From NCBI GenBank assembly GCA_903930255.1, contig CAIYYA010000186.1, positions 1 through 32,155 on the forward strand: a stretch of DNA of 32,155 nucleotides, given 5' to 3'. Shown one piece after another: positions 14,325 to 25,764 of the stretch. The stretch's first letter is position 1. Each line of letters opens with the position of its first letter. Source of the DNA: an uncultured beta proteobacterium. GTDB lineage: Bacteria; Pseudomonadota; Gammaproteobacteria; Burkholderiales; Burkholderiaceae_C. The notes under the pieces were generated by a model. The model was not told the origin of the DNA. It saw only the letters and a program-made list of their open reading frames with translations, and ran no database searches. The translations under genes were made by a program, and so were the position numbers.

Positions 14325-15907
14325 AAATCCTGCCCTGAGTAACTCAAGTTAAAAGACTTGTTGATGAGCGGAAAATCAGCCACGATGTTGCCCATGATGG
14401 CATGCTCCAACACCGGCCAGTTTTGCCAGGAGGGGTCATGCAGGTGGCAACGCTGGATGCGATGGCCCTGCTCTGTTGCGCAAAATTGCAGTGCAACAAA
14501 GACCTCGCCACGCCAGCCCTCAACCCAGCCAGCGCCTATGCTTGGGCGCTCTGGCAGTTGCACCGGGCCTTGAATCGCACCAACTGGCAATTCTTCGAGG
14601 ATGCGGCGCATGAGGCGAATCGACTCAAATACTTCCTCAAAACGCACGATAACCCGTGCGGCAACGTCACCATTTTTGTGGGTTGCCATGGCCACCTGCA
14701 ATTGATCGTAGGGCGCAAAAGGATGATCGCAACGCACATCCCAAGCCTGGCTACTGGCACGACCGGCCAGACCGGTTAGCCCAAGGCGTGCGGCCAACGC
14801 AGGTGTCACCCGGCCAGTGGTCATCAGACGGTCTTGCAAACCTGCATGCGATTCAAAAACATCCAGCAGATTTTTGACTTCTGCCTCTAGCGCCTCACAC
14901 GAGTTCAGCATCTGGTCTTTTTGCAAACGGTCTAAATCACGGCTAACCCCACCAGGCGCGATGCAGTCCATCATCAGCCGATGCCCAAAAGCTGCCTTGG
15001 AGCCACGCAGCCAATCTTCACGCAAGCGCGAAAACTGCGACAAAGCAAAGGCAAAGGCGGCGTCGTTGCCCAAAGCGCCCAGATCACCCAGATGATTGGC
15101 AATGCGTTCGCGTTCCAGCATCAGCGCACGCAACCAAGCCGCACGCGCAGGAATGGTGGTGTCTGTGGCCGATTCAAGCGCCATGCAATAAGCCCAGGCA
15201 TAAGCCACGGTGGAATCGCCGCTAACACGTCCGGCCAAGCGATGCGCCTGCAAGGGCTCAAGCTGGGTGAAGCGTTGCTCAACCCCCTTGTGCGTGTAAC
15301 CCAGGCGCTGCTCCAACCGCAAAACTTTTTCTCCCACCACAGAAAAACGGAAATGCCCCGGCTCGATGATGCCAGCGTGCACCGGGCCTACAGCAATCTC
15401 GTGCACGCCCTCACCCTCAACCCGAACAAACGGATAGTCCACCAATTCGCCCGGTTCAGGCTCTGGCAGCGCTCTTGTGTTTTGCCGCAAAGGGAAATAA
15501 TGCGCCGCCCATGCACCGTGGTTGAGCCAGGGGCGCTGATCTTTCGCGTCCTGCGCATAAACGCCCGATAACTCTGCTGCCGCGCGTTGCATCCGCTCTG
15601 CCACGGGGAAAAACGGCACCAAGTCGGGATACACCCAACGTTCGTCGAGAAACACCAAGGGCAAAGCCAGCCAGAACACGCCTTCGAGCGAAACATAGGC
15701 ACAAAATATGGCTCCAGCGCTTGCTGAATGTGCGTCGACAGCTACTGTATTAGTAGTGCATCCAGCCCACAACGCGAGCAGACGCCCCCCACCATCGCGT
15801 ACTGCCGTTGCAGCCACCACCCATTCTTGCGCGCTAACCTGGCCAAACCAGATCGGCACCGGTGCTGGCAAGGCGACAAAGTCAACATCCAGGCCGGTCA
15901 TTTTCAT
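14321..15907 (-). CDS. hyfG: HyfG-like large subunit without NiFe ligands, Ehr complex 2
   Basis: Large peripheral subunit, 528 residues: NuoC-like N-terminus (VYPDLVPFFPVAERMQRAAA, DQRPWLNHGAW) fused to a NuoD/HycE-like domain (HEIAVGPVHAGIIEPGHFRF; LGYTHKGVEQRF). The position of the hydrogenase RxCGxC motif reads GRVSGDSTVAYAW, and the C-terminus reads DFPLINKSFNLSYSGQDL with no cysteine at all, so the NiFe centre cannot be bound. I chose ATG 15907, preceded by GGAGG and just after the hyfF stop; an upstream start at 15946 would overlap hyfF by 37 bases and lacks such a site. The GDSxVAYAWA and NKSFxLSYxGxDL motifs are shared with the complex 1 subunit, which shows they are conserved features of this class and not decay. 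Confidence 0.92.
   Translation of the reverse strand: MKMTGLDVDFVALPAPVPIWFGQVSAQEWVVAATAVRDGGGRLLALWAGCTTNTVAVDAHSASAGAIFCAYVSLEGVFWLALPLVFLDERWVYPDLVPFFPVAERMQRAAAELSGVYAQDAKDQRPWLNHGAWAAHYFPLRQNTRALPEPEPGELVDYPFVRVEGEGVHEIAVGPVHAGIIEPGHFRFSVVGEKVLRLEQRLGYTHKGVEQRFTQLEPLQAHRLAGRVSGDSTVAYAWAYCMALESATDTTIPARAAWLRALMLERERIANHLGDLGALGNDAAFAFALSQFSRLREDWLRGSKAAFGHRLMMDCIAPGGVSRDLDRLQKDQMLNSCEALEAEVKNLLDVFESHAGLQDRLMTTGRVTPALAARLGLTGLAGRASSQAWDVRCDHPFAPYDQLQVAMATHKNGDVAARVIVRFEEVFESIRLMRRILEELPVGAIQGPVQLPERPSIGAGWVEGWRGEVFVALQFCATEQGHRIQRCHLHDPSWQNWPVLEHAIMGNIVADFPLINKSFNLSYSGQDL
15741..15757. repeat. GCTAYT-N5-ARTAGY hairpin, inside hyfG of complex 2
   Basis: GCTACT, five-base loop, AGTAGT: a 6-5-6 hairpin with one G-T closing pair. 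It has the same geometry as the hairpins at 21376-21392 and 25846-25862. It could be a member of a dispersed family or chance. Confidence 0.35.
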
Positions 15908-15909
15908 TC

Positions 15910-17364
15910 TTAGCCTCCCAACATGGCAGCAGCCTGAACATACCAACCGTTCAGGTACGGTGGGATATACAAACCCAACATCAAGGCCAGCGCCAAATGC
16001 ACAAAAACGGGAATCAAGGCCGGCGGATGCGCCAGCGCCTTGAGTGTGGTGTCGCCAAACACCATCGGTAGCACACGCACCAGGATCGACGCAAACGCCA
16101 CACCCAGCGCCAAAAACAAAAAGGGTGTCGCCCAGGGTTGCTCGCGCATGGCGGTGGTCAGAATCAAAAATTCGCTAGCAAAGACGCCAAACGGTGGCAT
16201 TCCCAAAATGGCCATCACACTCAGCATCAGCCCCCAACCCACCCTAGGGTTCACCTTGATGAGGCCACGAATGTCGCTCATCAGCTGGGTACCCGCGGTT
16301 TGCGTGGCGTGCCCCACGGTGAAAAAGATGGCCGACTTGACCAGCGAATGAACGGTCATATGCAGCAAACCGGCAAAGTTGGCAATCGGTCCGCCCATGC
16401 CAAAGGCAAACGTAATCAGTCCCATGTGTTCGATCGATGAATAAGAAAACATGCGCTTGACATCTTTTTGACGCGACAGAAAAAATGCCGCAACCACCAC
16501 CGAGAGCAAGCCAAAACCCATCATCAACTGGCCCGCCATCGGTGTTTGAAGCGCACCGTCGGTCAGCACCTTGCAGCGCAACACCGCGTACATGGCCACG
16601 TTCAGCAGCAAACCTGAAAGCACTGCCGATACCGGGGTGGGGCCTTCGGCGTGCGCATCGGGCAGCCAGCTATGCAACGGAACCAAGCCAATCTTGGTGC
16701 CATAGCCAATCAGCAAAAACACAAAAGCCAGTGTCATGATGGTCGGGTCGAGCTGCCCTTTGATTTCAGCCAGGTTGGTCCAGAGCAGCGTGGCGTGTTC
16801 GGGCCCGAGCACTTTGTCGGCCGCCATGTAAAGCAAAATCGTGCCAAACAGTGCCTGTGCAATGCCCACACCACACAAAATAAAGTACTTCCAGGCAGCC
16901 TCCAGGCTGGCCGAGGTGCGATACACACTGACCAGCAGCACCGTGGTGAGGGTGGCCGCTTCCATCGCCACCCAGATGATGCCCAGGTTGTTGGTGGTAA
17001 AGCCCAGCAGCATGGTGAAACTAAAGAGCTGGTACATGCTGTGATACAGGCGCATGCGTGGTGGCGTCATCTTGCCGTGATCCTGTTCCACCCGCATGTA
17101 GGGGCGCGAAAAAATCGCCGTGGTCAGGCTGACAAATGCCGTTAGCGTGACCAGAAAAACATTCAGTGGATCGATAAAAAACTGCTTGTCCAGCACAAAT
17201 TCGGGGCCATTATTGATGACTTGCACGGTCATCACGCAAGCCGCCAAAAAAGTCAGCAGACTAAAGGCCACATTCACATCACGCGCATAGGCGCGATGGC
17301 CGACCCAGGCGAGTACCGCACCGCCCAAAAGGGGAATCCCCAAAACAAAAAAGAGTGCGCTCAT
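15910..17364 (-). CDS. hyfF: HyfF-like antiporter subunit, Ehr complex 2
   Basis: Antiporter-type membrane subunit of 484 residues (NuoN/MrpD/HyfF family), about fourteen helices. The expected ion-path residues are in place: helix glutamate in IIWVAMEAATLTT, lysine in AAWKYFILCG, GTKIGLVPLHSWLPDAHAEG, KRMFSYSSIEHMG, and helix lysine in HSLVKSAIFF. This is a canonical sequence, unlike its counterpart in complex 1. It starts two bases after the hyfE stop and ends just before the hyfG ribosome binding site, so operon 2 is tightly packed. Expected to translocate protons or sodium ions when the peripheral arm undergoes its redox or conformational change. Confidence 0.92.
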   Translation of the reverse strand: MSALFFVLGIPLLGGAVLAWVGHRAYARDVNVAFSLLTFLAACVMTVQVINNGPEFVLDKQFFIDPLNVFLVTLTAFVSLTTAIFSRPYMRVEQDHGKMTPPRMRLYHSMYQLFSFTMLLGFTTNNLGIIWVAMEAATLTTVLLVSVYRTSASLEAAWKYFILCGVGIAQALFGTILLYMAADKVLGPEHATLLWTNLAEIKGQLDPTIMTLAFVFLLIGYGTKIGLVPLHSWLPDAHAEGPTPVSAVLSGLLLNVAMYAVLRCKVLTDGALQTPMAGQLMMGFGLLSVVVAAFFLSRQKDVKRMFSYSSIEHMGLITFAFGMGGPIANFAGLLHMTVHSLVKSAIFFTVGHATQTAGTQLMSDIRGLIKVNPRVGWGLMLSVMAILGMPPFGVFASEFLILTTAMREQPWATPFLFLALGVAFASILVRVLPMVFGDTTLKALAHPPALIPVFVHLALALMLGLYIPPYLNGWYVQAAAMLGG

Positions 17365-17366
17365 GG

Positions 17367-18026
17367 TCAGTCTTCCTTGAGTGCTTCCAGGTTATGAATA
17401 TCCAGACTGTCAAATTTTTCACGAATCTGGAACATAAACACACCCATGATGAGCACCCCCACCAGCACGTCAAGCGCAATGCCAAACTCGACAATCATCG
17501 GCATGCCATTGGTAACCGTGGTGGCAGCAAACAGCAGCCCGTTTTCCATCGACAAAAAGCCGATCACTTGTGGTACCGCCTTGGAGCGGGTGATCATCAT
17601 CATGAAGGACAACAGCACACAGGCCAGTGCAATGCCCAAAGCGCCCCCCGCAATCGAGTCAGACAAGCGCGAAATAGGCAAAGCCAGACTGAACGAAAAA
17701 ATAACCAGTGCAATCCCCACCAACATGGTGGTCGGAATATTCAACAAAGTTTCAACGTCCCAGCGCACATTGAGTTTGCGGATCATGCGGTGCAGCATCC
17801 ACGGAATCAAGATCACTTTGAGCACCAGGGTCAATGTGCCCGACACATACAAGTCAGGTTGGTGGGTGGCATAACCCAGCATGAACGAAGCGCCAACCAG
17901 TACGACTCCCTGCAACATGAACAAATTGATAAGCGAAACAATGCGCCGTTGCGAGATCATGGCAAATGACAACAGCAAAATCAGCGTGGCAAACAGGTTG
18001 ATCAGTTGAGGGGCAAATTTAATCAT
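17367..18026 (-). CDS. hyfE: HyfE-like membrane subunit, Ehr complex 2
   Basis: Hydrophobic subunit of 219 residues with about seven helices, the usual length for HyfE. The motif IGFLSMENGLLF contains the conserved helix glutamate of the NuoK-like part. The C-terminus ends in a short charged tail (MFQIREKFDSLDIHNLEALKED minus its first residues), typical for HyfE. The ATG at 18026 overlaps the hyfC stop (ATGA). It sits between HyfC and HyfF in the membrane arm of the complex. Confidence 0.9.
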   Translation of the reverse strand: MIKFAPQLINLFATLILLLSFAMISQRRIVSLINLFMLQGVVLVGASFMLGYATHQPDLYVSGTLTLVLKVILIPWMLHRMIRKLNVRWDVETLLNIPTTMLVGIALVIFSFSLALPISRLSDSIAGGALGIALACVLLSFMMMITRSKAVPQVIGFLSMENGLLFAATTVTNGMPMIVEFGIALDVLVGVLIMGVFMFQIREKFDSLDIHNLEALKED

Positions 18027-18973
18027 CCGACACCCAGTAAAACATTCACCAGAAGACCAATCACCGCCAGCAAGAAGGCCGTTCCTAAAAATTCAGGAAC
18101 ACGAAAAATGCGCATTTTGGCACTGATGGTCTCAATCGCCGCCAATAGCAGCCCACCAGCCGCCAGCTTCAAAACAAACACTGGCAAGGCCAGCAACAAG
18201 GCCATCGGCGCATTCGCTTCGGCCACCCCCCAGGGGAAAAACAGCGCCAAACCAATGCCAGAGTAGGCAAACAACTTCAGGCTGGCAGCCCATTCGAGCA
18301 AAGCCAGGTGGCGTGCCGAATACTCCAGAATCAAGGCTTCATGAATCATGGTCAATTCGAGATGGGTGTCCGGGTTGTCCACCGGCACGCGGGCATTCTC
18401 AGCCAGCGAGACCATGGTAAAAGCGACACCGGCGAGCAACATACTGGGGTAAATCGTCAACTCTCGATGCGCCAGGGTTTCCACTATGGCGGTGAGCGAA
18501 GTCGAGCGAGTAATCATGGAAGCACAAAACAGCACCATCAACAAAGCAGGCTCGGCCAGAAAACCCACCAACATTTCGCGGCGTGCCCCGAGTGAGCCAA
18601 ACGCAGTTCCGATATCCATGGCAGCGAGCGAGATAAATACCCGCGCCAAGGCAAACAAGCCGACAAGTGCAATGGCATCGGCTGCGGGTGACAGGGGCAA
18701 ATCGGTTGAAAGCGTTGGAATGATCGAGCTGGCCAGCAGCATGCAGCCAAAAATGACATAGGGTGCAAAACGGTACAGAGGCGAGGCATGCTCAGCCATG
18801 AGCGACTCTTTGTTGAACAATTTGTGCAACATGCGGTAGGGCTGCAACAAGCTGGGTGCTGATTTATTTTGCAACCAATGACGACACTGATTAATCCAGC
18901 CACTCAGCAAGGGTGCCAACAGCAAGGCCATCAGCATGGCCAACAATTGCGAAAAAATAGCCAGTGCAGTCAT
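18023..18973 (-). CDS. hyfC: HyfC-like (NuoH/HycD family) membrane subunit, Ehr complex 2
   Basis: Membrane subunit of 316 residues, about eight helices, linking the peripheral arm to the antiporters. It shows the N-terminal loop NKSAPSLLQPYRML (family R/K-x-P-x-LLQ loop) and the acidic loop ENARVPVDNPDTHLELTMIH, followed by EALILEYS. The ATG at 18973 overlaps the hyfB stop and the stop overlaps the hyfE start, both as ATGA, the same coupling as in operon 1. This indicates that the two operons descend from one ancestral arrangement. Confidence 0.92.
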   Translation of the reverse strand: MTALAIFSQLLAMLMALLLAPLLSGWINQCRHWLQNKSAPSLLQPYRMLHKLFNKESLMAEHASPLYRFAPYVIFGCMLLASSIIPTLSTDLPLSPAADAIALVGLFALARVFISLAAMDIGTAFGSLGARREMLVGFLAEPALLMVLFCASMITRSTSLTAIVETLAHRELTIYPSMLLAGVAFTMVSLAENARVPVDNPDTHLELTMIHEALILEYSARHLALLEWAASLKLFAYSGIGLALFFPWGVAEANAPMALLLALPVFVLKLAAGGLLLAAIETISAKMRIFRVPEFLGTAFLLAVIGLLVNVLLGVG

Positions 18974-20994
18974 CGCTTCACCACCAGCAACACCACGATC
19001 AGGGTGACAAAACTATAGGTCAAATACACCGCAATACGCCCACGCTGCAGCAAACCCACTATTTTGGAGACGCGTTCGACCAGGTGCGCAACGGGCAGAT
19101 ACAGCCAGTACCAAAGTGGGTCTTCCACGGTGACACGGTAGCTGGGCTGGACATCAAAAGCACTGGGGTGTTGGCGTTTGATCCGAAAAAATGGTTCGAA
19201 AATCTGCCGAATTGGCTGACCAAACCCCTCTGCGGTGTCCTGCATGCGCGCCGTTTGCCAGGGATGACCGCAGTCCCATGGCGGTACCCGACGTAGGCGC
19301 CCGTGGTAGAGCCTGCGCACCAGCACAAAAACCAGACCAAACAGGCTCAACACGCCGAGCAAGAAAATCGCTGGCGCATAACTGGCGCGCTCCATGCTGA
19401 CCGGCACCAGCAGCCAACTGTTGTCGGCCATGGACTGCGTCAAACCAGCGTGAACCAATGCGCGCGTCACCGGATCGAGCAAGGCGATGACTTGATTCGG
19501 AAACAAGCCTAATCCGATACACCCTACCACCAGCCACAACATGCCCAAACGTTCCCAGGGACCAGCATCATGGGCTGATTTCAACTTGTCATCACGCGGT
19601 TGACCGAGAAAAATCACCCCAAAATACTTCACCATGGTGTAGCCTGAGAGCGCAGCAATCAAGGCAATCAAAGCCGCCATAACCGGCACCAGCATATCTA
19701 AAAAGGAACTGGGCAAGCCCGTCGTGAACAAAAAACTCTGCAGCAACAACCACTCGGCAACAAAGCCACCCAATGGGGGCAAGCCCGCACAAGACAGCAC
19801 GCCCACCAGCGTAGGCCAGGCGACCCAAGGCATATAGCGGATCAGCCCACCGAGTTTGCCCAAGCTGCGCTCGCCGGTGGCATGCATCACCGCCCCGGTG
19901 CTGCAAAACAACAGGCTCTTGAAAAAACCGTGGCTAATCATCTGGTAGAGAGCTGCTGTCATCGCCAAGGCCGCATAGGCGTGCATGCCATACGCAGAAA
20001 ACAGCAAAGACAGCCCTAAACCTGCACACATCAAGCCAATGTTTTCAATGGAAGAATAAGCCAGCAAACGCTTCATTTCGACTTGAACGGTGGAAAACAC
20101 GACGCCAAATAAGGCCGTTAACAAACCCACAGCCATCAGCAACACGCCCCACCACCAAATTCGTGTCTGCAGCAAATCAAAGGCCACCCGCAAAATGCCA
20201 TACAACGCAATTTTCAGCATCACACCACTCATCAAGGCCGAAAAGGGCGACGGTGCTGCCGGGTGTGCCTCGGGTAACCAGGCGTGCAAGGGTAAAACAC
20301 CGGCTTTAGCGCCAAATCCAAAAACCGCCAAGACAAACGCCACCGAAGCCCAAAACGGACTCAGATGCTGGGCACGCATATTGGCAAAGGTGTAATCACC
20401 CGTATTGGCCTGCAGCAAGCCAAAACACAACAAAATGCCCAAGGCGCCAATGTGTGCCACCAGCATATAAAGGTAGCCCGCACGACGGATTTCAGCAATG
20501 CGGTGGTTCGCCATGACCAGAAAAAATGACGAAAAAGCCATGGTTTCCCACATCACCATGAACACATACGCATCATCAGCCATGACAACCATGGCAATAC
20601 TGGCCAGAAAGACATGGTATTCAAGACAAATCAGGCCAGCAGGAGTTCCCTCGCCTTGGCGAAAATAGCCGGCAGCAAAAGCCGACACGCCAGCCGATAC
20701 GCCACCGATGAGCAACAGAAAAAAAGCCGACAAGCTATCTAGTCGCAAATGAAAAGGCAGTTGTGGCAAACCCAGCGGTAAGACGGCAACTTCAGGTGGA
20801 GCAAAGGCTGCACTCAAAGCCACGGCCATCAAGCCGATTGAAACGAGAGCGCCCAAGGGAAACAACACAATGGCGACCAAGCGCAAGCGGCGCAGCGCCA
20901 CAAGACCTGCCAAGCCAATCAGCAACCAGGCCAGCACAATCAGCAACACCCAATCCAGATGAACCCAGGAAGTAGGGTTAGGAAAAAGTGTCAT
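18970..20994 (-). CDS. hyfB: HyfB-like antiporter subunit, Ehr complex 2
   Basis: Large antiporter subunit of 674 residues, close to the length of HyfB, first gene of operon 2. Ion-path residues are present: helix glutamate in VMWETMAFSSFFLVM, GAKAGVLPLHAWLPEAHPAA, KRLLAYSSIENIG, and helix lysine in SHGFFKSLLFCSTG. The C-terminus carries two further helices and a soluble stretch with PPWDCGH before the last helix, as in HyfB. I chose ATG 20994 over a TTG at 21018. The gene is divergent from the DUF3460 gene, with 132 bases between them that must hold both promoters. Confidence 0.93.
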   Translation of the reverse strand: MTLFPNPTSWVHLDWVLLIVLAWLLIGLAGLVALRRLRLVAIVLFPLGALVSIGLMAVALSAAFAPPEVAVLPLGLPQLPFHLRLDSLSAFFLLLIGGVSAGVSAFAAGYFRQGEGTPAGLICLEYHVFLASIAMVVMADDAYVFMVMWETMAFSSFFLVMANHRIAEIRRAGYLYMLVAHIGALGILLCFGLLQANTGDYTFANMRAQHLSPFWASVAFVLAVFGFGAKAGVLPLHAWLPEAHPAAPSPFSALMSGVMLKIALYGILRVAFDLLQTRIWWWGVLLMAVGLLTALFGVVFSTVQVEMKRLLAYSSIENIGLMCAGLGLSLLFSAYGMHAYAALAMTAALYQMISHGFFKSLLFCSTGAVMHATGERSLGKLGGLIRYMPWVAWPTLVGVLSCAGLPPLGGFVAEWLLLQSFLFTTGLPSSFLDMLVPVMAALIALIAALSGYTMVKYFGVIFLGQPRDDKLKSAHDAGPWERLGMLWLVVGCIGLGLFPNQVIALLDPVTRALVHAGLTQSMADNSWLLVPVSMERASYAPAIFLLGVLSLFGLVFVLVRRLYHGRLRRVPPWDCGHPWQTARMQDTAEGFGQPIRQIFEPFFRIKRQHPSAFDVQPSYRVTVEDPLWYWLYLPVAHLVERVSKIVGLLQRGRIAVYLTYSFVTLIVVLLVVKR

Positions 20995-21126
20995 GAAGCA
21001 TTCGAGAAAAACAGTCAACCATGGCGTCGGATATTACACTTGTTCAAACATCCGAAAGGATTCATTTGGAGCCTTCAGCATGCCGGATCACGACGCAGGG
21101 CTAAAATCCATTTCAAAGGTAGCACC
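20995..21126. promoter_or_regulatory. Divergent intergenic region of operon 2 and DUF3460 gene
   Basis: This 132-base gap must contain the promoters of both divergent genes. On the - strand TAATAT (21036-21031) is a possible -10 box about 37 bases before ATG 20994, but no good -35 box lies at the right distance. On the + strand CTAAAAT near 21101-21107 is a weak -10 candidate. No palindrome like the one at 12330 is present. Confidence 0.3.
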
Positions 21127-21333
21127 ATGAACATTTTTTATCGCCCACAGTACCAATCTGAAGCCACGCTGTTTATTGATCAGCTCAAAGCCGAAAACCC
21201 ACAAATGGAAGAGCGCCAGCGCCAAGGACTAAACCTGCTGTGGGACAAAACCGTTGATCGTGCGGCCTGGCTTGGCTTTCGGCGTGCTCGCGTTGAACAA
21301 AAGCCCTACGTTTACCAAACGCATTCACAATAA
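21127..21333 (+). CDS. DUF3460 family protein
   Basis: Small soluble protein of 68 residues (begins MNIFYRPQYQSEATLFIDQL; ends with a basic RRARVEQKPYVYQT). It matches the DUF3460 family of betaproteobacteria as I know it, a family without an assigned function that is often found next to scpA. An upstream in-frame extension to 20959 is not needed, because the ATG at 21127 gives the family's usual start. AAAGGT lies about 9 bases upstream as a possible ribosome binding site. No catalytic motif is visible. Confidence 0.8.
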   Translation: MNIFYRPQYQSEATLFIDQLKAENPQMEERQRQGLNLLWDKTVDRAAWLGFRRARVEQKPYVYQTHSQ

Positions 21334-21375
21334 GCAGCGTTTAAGGCCTCAGGGCTTGCTGAACATACATCAACA

Positions 21376-21392
21376 GCTATTTATTCAATAGC
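21376..21392. repeat. GCTATT-N5-AATAGC hairpin upstream of scpA
   Basis: A perfect 6-bp stem with a five-base loop in the 72-base gap between the DUF3460 gene and scpA. Without a T-run it is unlikely to be a strong terminator. The same stem sequence recurs at 25846-25862. Confidence 0.5.
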
Positions 21393-21405
21393 AATTTAGC
21401 CACTC

Positions 21406-22254
21406 ATGGTTGACACGACCTCCAGGGTCATTAACGACACCGTCGATGGTTTGGGTTTACCTATGGTGATCGACCAAGTGGCGGTGGCTCGCTTGTATGG
21501 TGAACCGCTGTTTGCCATGCCACAAGATTTGTATATTCCACCCGATGCACTCGAGGTGTTTCTGGAAGCCTTTGAAGGCCCGCTGGACTTGCTGCTTTAC
21601 CTCATTCGCAAGCAAAACTTCAATATTTTGGATATTCCTATGGCCGGACTGACGCGCCAATATCTCAGCTATGTTGAAGAAATTCGTCATCGCAACCTAG
21701 AGCTGGCTGCTGAATATCTGCTGATGGCCGCCATGCTGATTGAAATCAAATCACGCATGCTGTTGCCCCCTAAGCCGGCAGCGCAAGGCCATGAAGCCCA
21801 AGACCCGCGCGCCGAGTTGGTGCGCCGCTTGCTGGAATACGAACAAATCAAATTGTCAGCGGCCAAACTCAATGAGTTGCCGCAACTGGGTCGCGATTTT
21901 TTGCAAGCCCAGGTTTATATCGAACAAAGCCTACAACCTCGTTTTCCGCATGTCTGCGCAGGTGAATTGCAAGCTGCCTGGGCGAATATTCTGAGCCGCG
22001 CCAAACTGGTGCAGCACCACAAGATCAGCCGCGCCGAACTCTCTGTGCGCGAACACATGAGCTTGCTGCTAAAAACTTTGCGTGGCCGACGTTTTGTCGA
22101 ATTTGAAGCCTTGTTTGATCCCTCACTTGGCACGCCAGTGCTGGTGGTGACCTTTATTGCCATGCTCGAACTGGCTAAGGAAACCCTCATCGAGATCACG
22201 CAAGCCGAGGCGTTTGCCCCCATTTATGTGCGCCTAACATACACCCCCTGTTAA
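21406..22254 (+). CDS. scpA: Segregation and condensation protein A (ScpA)
   Basis: Kleisin subunit of the SMC-ScpAB condensin, 282 residues, which bridges the SMC heads and helps chromosome compaction and segregation. The family signature FEGPLDLLLYLIRKQNFNIL-DIPMA is at about residues 60-85, followed by YLLMAAMLIEIKSRMLLP. The C-terminal winged helix region ends VTFIAMLELAKETLIEITQ. The N-terminal 45 residues are less conserved, so a start later than ATG 21406 is possible. The partner gene scpB is not in the window. Confidence 0.95.
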   Translation: MVDTTSRVINDTVDGLGLPMVIDQVAVARLYGEPLFAMPQDLYIPPDALEVFLEAFEGPLDLLLYLIRKQNFNILDIPMAGLTRQYLSYVEEIRHRNLELAAEYLLMAAMLIEIKSRMLLPPKPAAQGHEAQDPRAELVRRLLEYEQIKLSAAKLNELPQLGRDFLQAQVYIEQSLQPRFPHVCAGELQAAWANILSRAKLVQHHKISRAELSVREHMSLLLKTLRGRRFVEFEALFDPSLGTPVLVVTFIAMLELAKETLIEITQAEAFAPIYVRLTYTPC

Positions 22255-22272
22255 GCTTCACCAAGGAGTTTT

Positions 22273-23877
22273 ATGCCTACTCGTCAGCATCCCCCAGCGC
22301 CAGCAACCCTGAACTTCGACGTATTGATCGTTGGCAGTGGTTTGGCTGGACTTAGTGCCGCCCTGCTGTTGGCACCCCACAAGCGTGTGGCCATCATCAC
22401 CAAGCGCGCGGTATCCGAAGGCTCAAGCGGTTGGGCCCAAGGTGGCATTGCCGCAGTTTGGAGCAAAGACGACAGCTTTGATGCCCACATTGACGACACG
22501 CTGGTCGCAGGTGCCGGACTGTGTGATCTGCCCGCCACACGTTTTGTCGTGGAGCAAGCCCCAGTGGCAATTGCCTGGTTACAAAAAATGGGGGTTCCAT
22601 TCTCTGAAGAAGACGGACAACTGCACCTGACCCGAGAAGGTGGGCACAGCGCGCGCCGCATCGTCCACGTGACCGATGCAACCGGTGCTGCGGTGCAGCG
22701 CACACTGATTGAGCGCGTGCTCAAAACCCCCAACATCACCCTGTTTGAGCACCACACGCTGGTTGACCTGATCACCAGTGACAAAATGGGTTTGCCAGGG
22801 CAGCAGTGCCTGGGTCTTTATGCGCTGGACGATGAGCGCGACCAAGTTCTCACCTTTGCAGCGGCACAAACCATTTTGGCTACAGGTGGCGCGGGCAAGG
22901 TTTACCTGTACACCACCAACCCCGATACCGCCACCGGGGACGGTATCGCTGCCGCCTGGCGTGCCGGCTGCCGCGTGCAAAACATGGAGTTCATTCAGTT
23001 TCACCCCACCTGCCTGTATCACCCGCACGCCAAATCATTTTTGATCAGTGAGGCTGTGCGGGGTGAAGGTGGTCGCTTGTTGCTGCCCGATGGCACGCGA
23101 TTTATGCCACACCACGATGCACGTGCCGAGCTGGCACCACGCGACGTCGTAGCGCGGGCGATTGATTTCGAAATGAAGAAAGGCGGCTTTGACTGCGTCT
23201 ATCTGGATATTTCGCACCAGCCGTTGAGCTTTTTACAAGAGCACTTTCCCAACATTTACGCACGCTGCCTTGAATTGGGCATCGATATCGCGAAAGAGCC
23301 GATACCGGTTGTACCGGCAGCGCATTACACCTGCGGTGGCGTTTTGGCCGATCTGCATGGTCGAACCGATATTGCCGGCCTGTATGCCATTGGCGAAGCA
23401 GCTTGCAGTGGTTTGCATGGCGCCAATCGTCTGGCCAGTAATTCACTGGTTGAATGCATGGTGTTTGCGCAGGCCACGGCGCATGACATTGAACTGGCGC
23501 TTACTCCGGCAACGTATGCATTACCTGCCTGGGACGACAGCCGGGTCAGCGATGCCGACGAAACGGTGGTGATTTCACACAATTGGGACGAGTTACGTCG
23601 TTTCATGTGGGACTATGTTGGCATTGTGCGAACCAACAAACGGCTCGACCGAGCCGCCCATCGGATTGCCTTGCTGCAAGATGAAATTCAGGAGTTTTAT
23701 GCCAATTTCCACGTCACGCGTGATTTGCTGGAGTTGCGCAATTTGGTGCAAGTGGCGGATTTGATCGTGCGTTCAGCGCAAGCACGAACGGAGAGCAGAG
23801 GACTGCACTTCAGCCGTGACTATCCTGATCTGGCTGCCAGCGCTGAACCGACCATTTTGCAACCAGCCAACACATAG
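22273..23877 (+). CDS. nadB: L-aspartate oxidase
   Basis: Flavoenzyme that oxidises L-aspartate to iminoaspartate, the first step of de novo NAD synthesis (NadA then makes quinolinate). It has 534 residues, the usual length. The FAD-binding motif [11 protein letters not shown] is at the N-terminus, with [14 protein letters not shown] just after. Substrate and flavin residues are visible in [31 protein letters not shown] and [18 protein letters not shown] lies 6 bases before ATG 22273, confirming the start. It follows scpA by 18 bases and probably shares its transcript; nadA and nadC are not in the window. Confidence 0.97.
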   Translation: MPTRQHPPAPATLNFDVLIVGSGLAGLSAALLLAPHKRVAIITKRAVSEGSSGWAQGGIAAVWSKDDSFDAHIDDTLVAGAGLCDLPATRFVVEQAPVAIAWLQKMGVPFSEEDGQLHLTREGGHSARRIVHVTDATGAAVQRTLIERVLKTPNITLFEHHTLVDLITSDKMGLPGQQCLGLYALDDERDQVLTFAAAQTILATGGAGKVYLYTTNPDTATGDGIAAAWRAGCRVQNMEFIQFHPTCLYHPHAKSFLISEAVRGEGGRLLLPDGTRFMPHHDARAELAPRDVVARAIDFEMKKGGFDCVYLDISHQPLSFLQEHFPNIYARCLELGIDIAKEPIPVVPAAHYTCGGVLADLHGRTDIAGLYAIGEAACSGLHGANRLASNSLVECMVFAQATAHDIELALTPATYALPAWDDSRVSDADETVVISHNWDELRRFMWDYVGIVRTNKRLDRAAHRIALLQDEIQEFYANFHVTRDLLELRNLVQVADLIVRSAQARTESRGLHFSRDYPDLAASAEPTILQPANT

Positions 23878-23923
23878 CAACGGCTGCGTTAGACTCGCGC
23901 CACATTTTTTTGGGCTTTATTCA

Positions 23924-25743
<1,820 letters not shown>

Positions 25744-25764
25744 GACCGTTCAACGAGTCAATTT

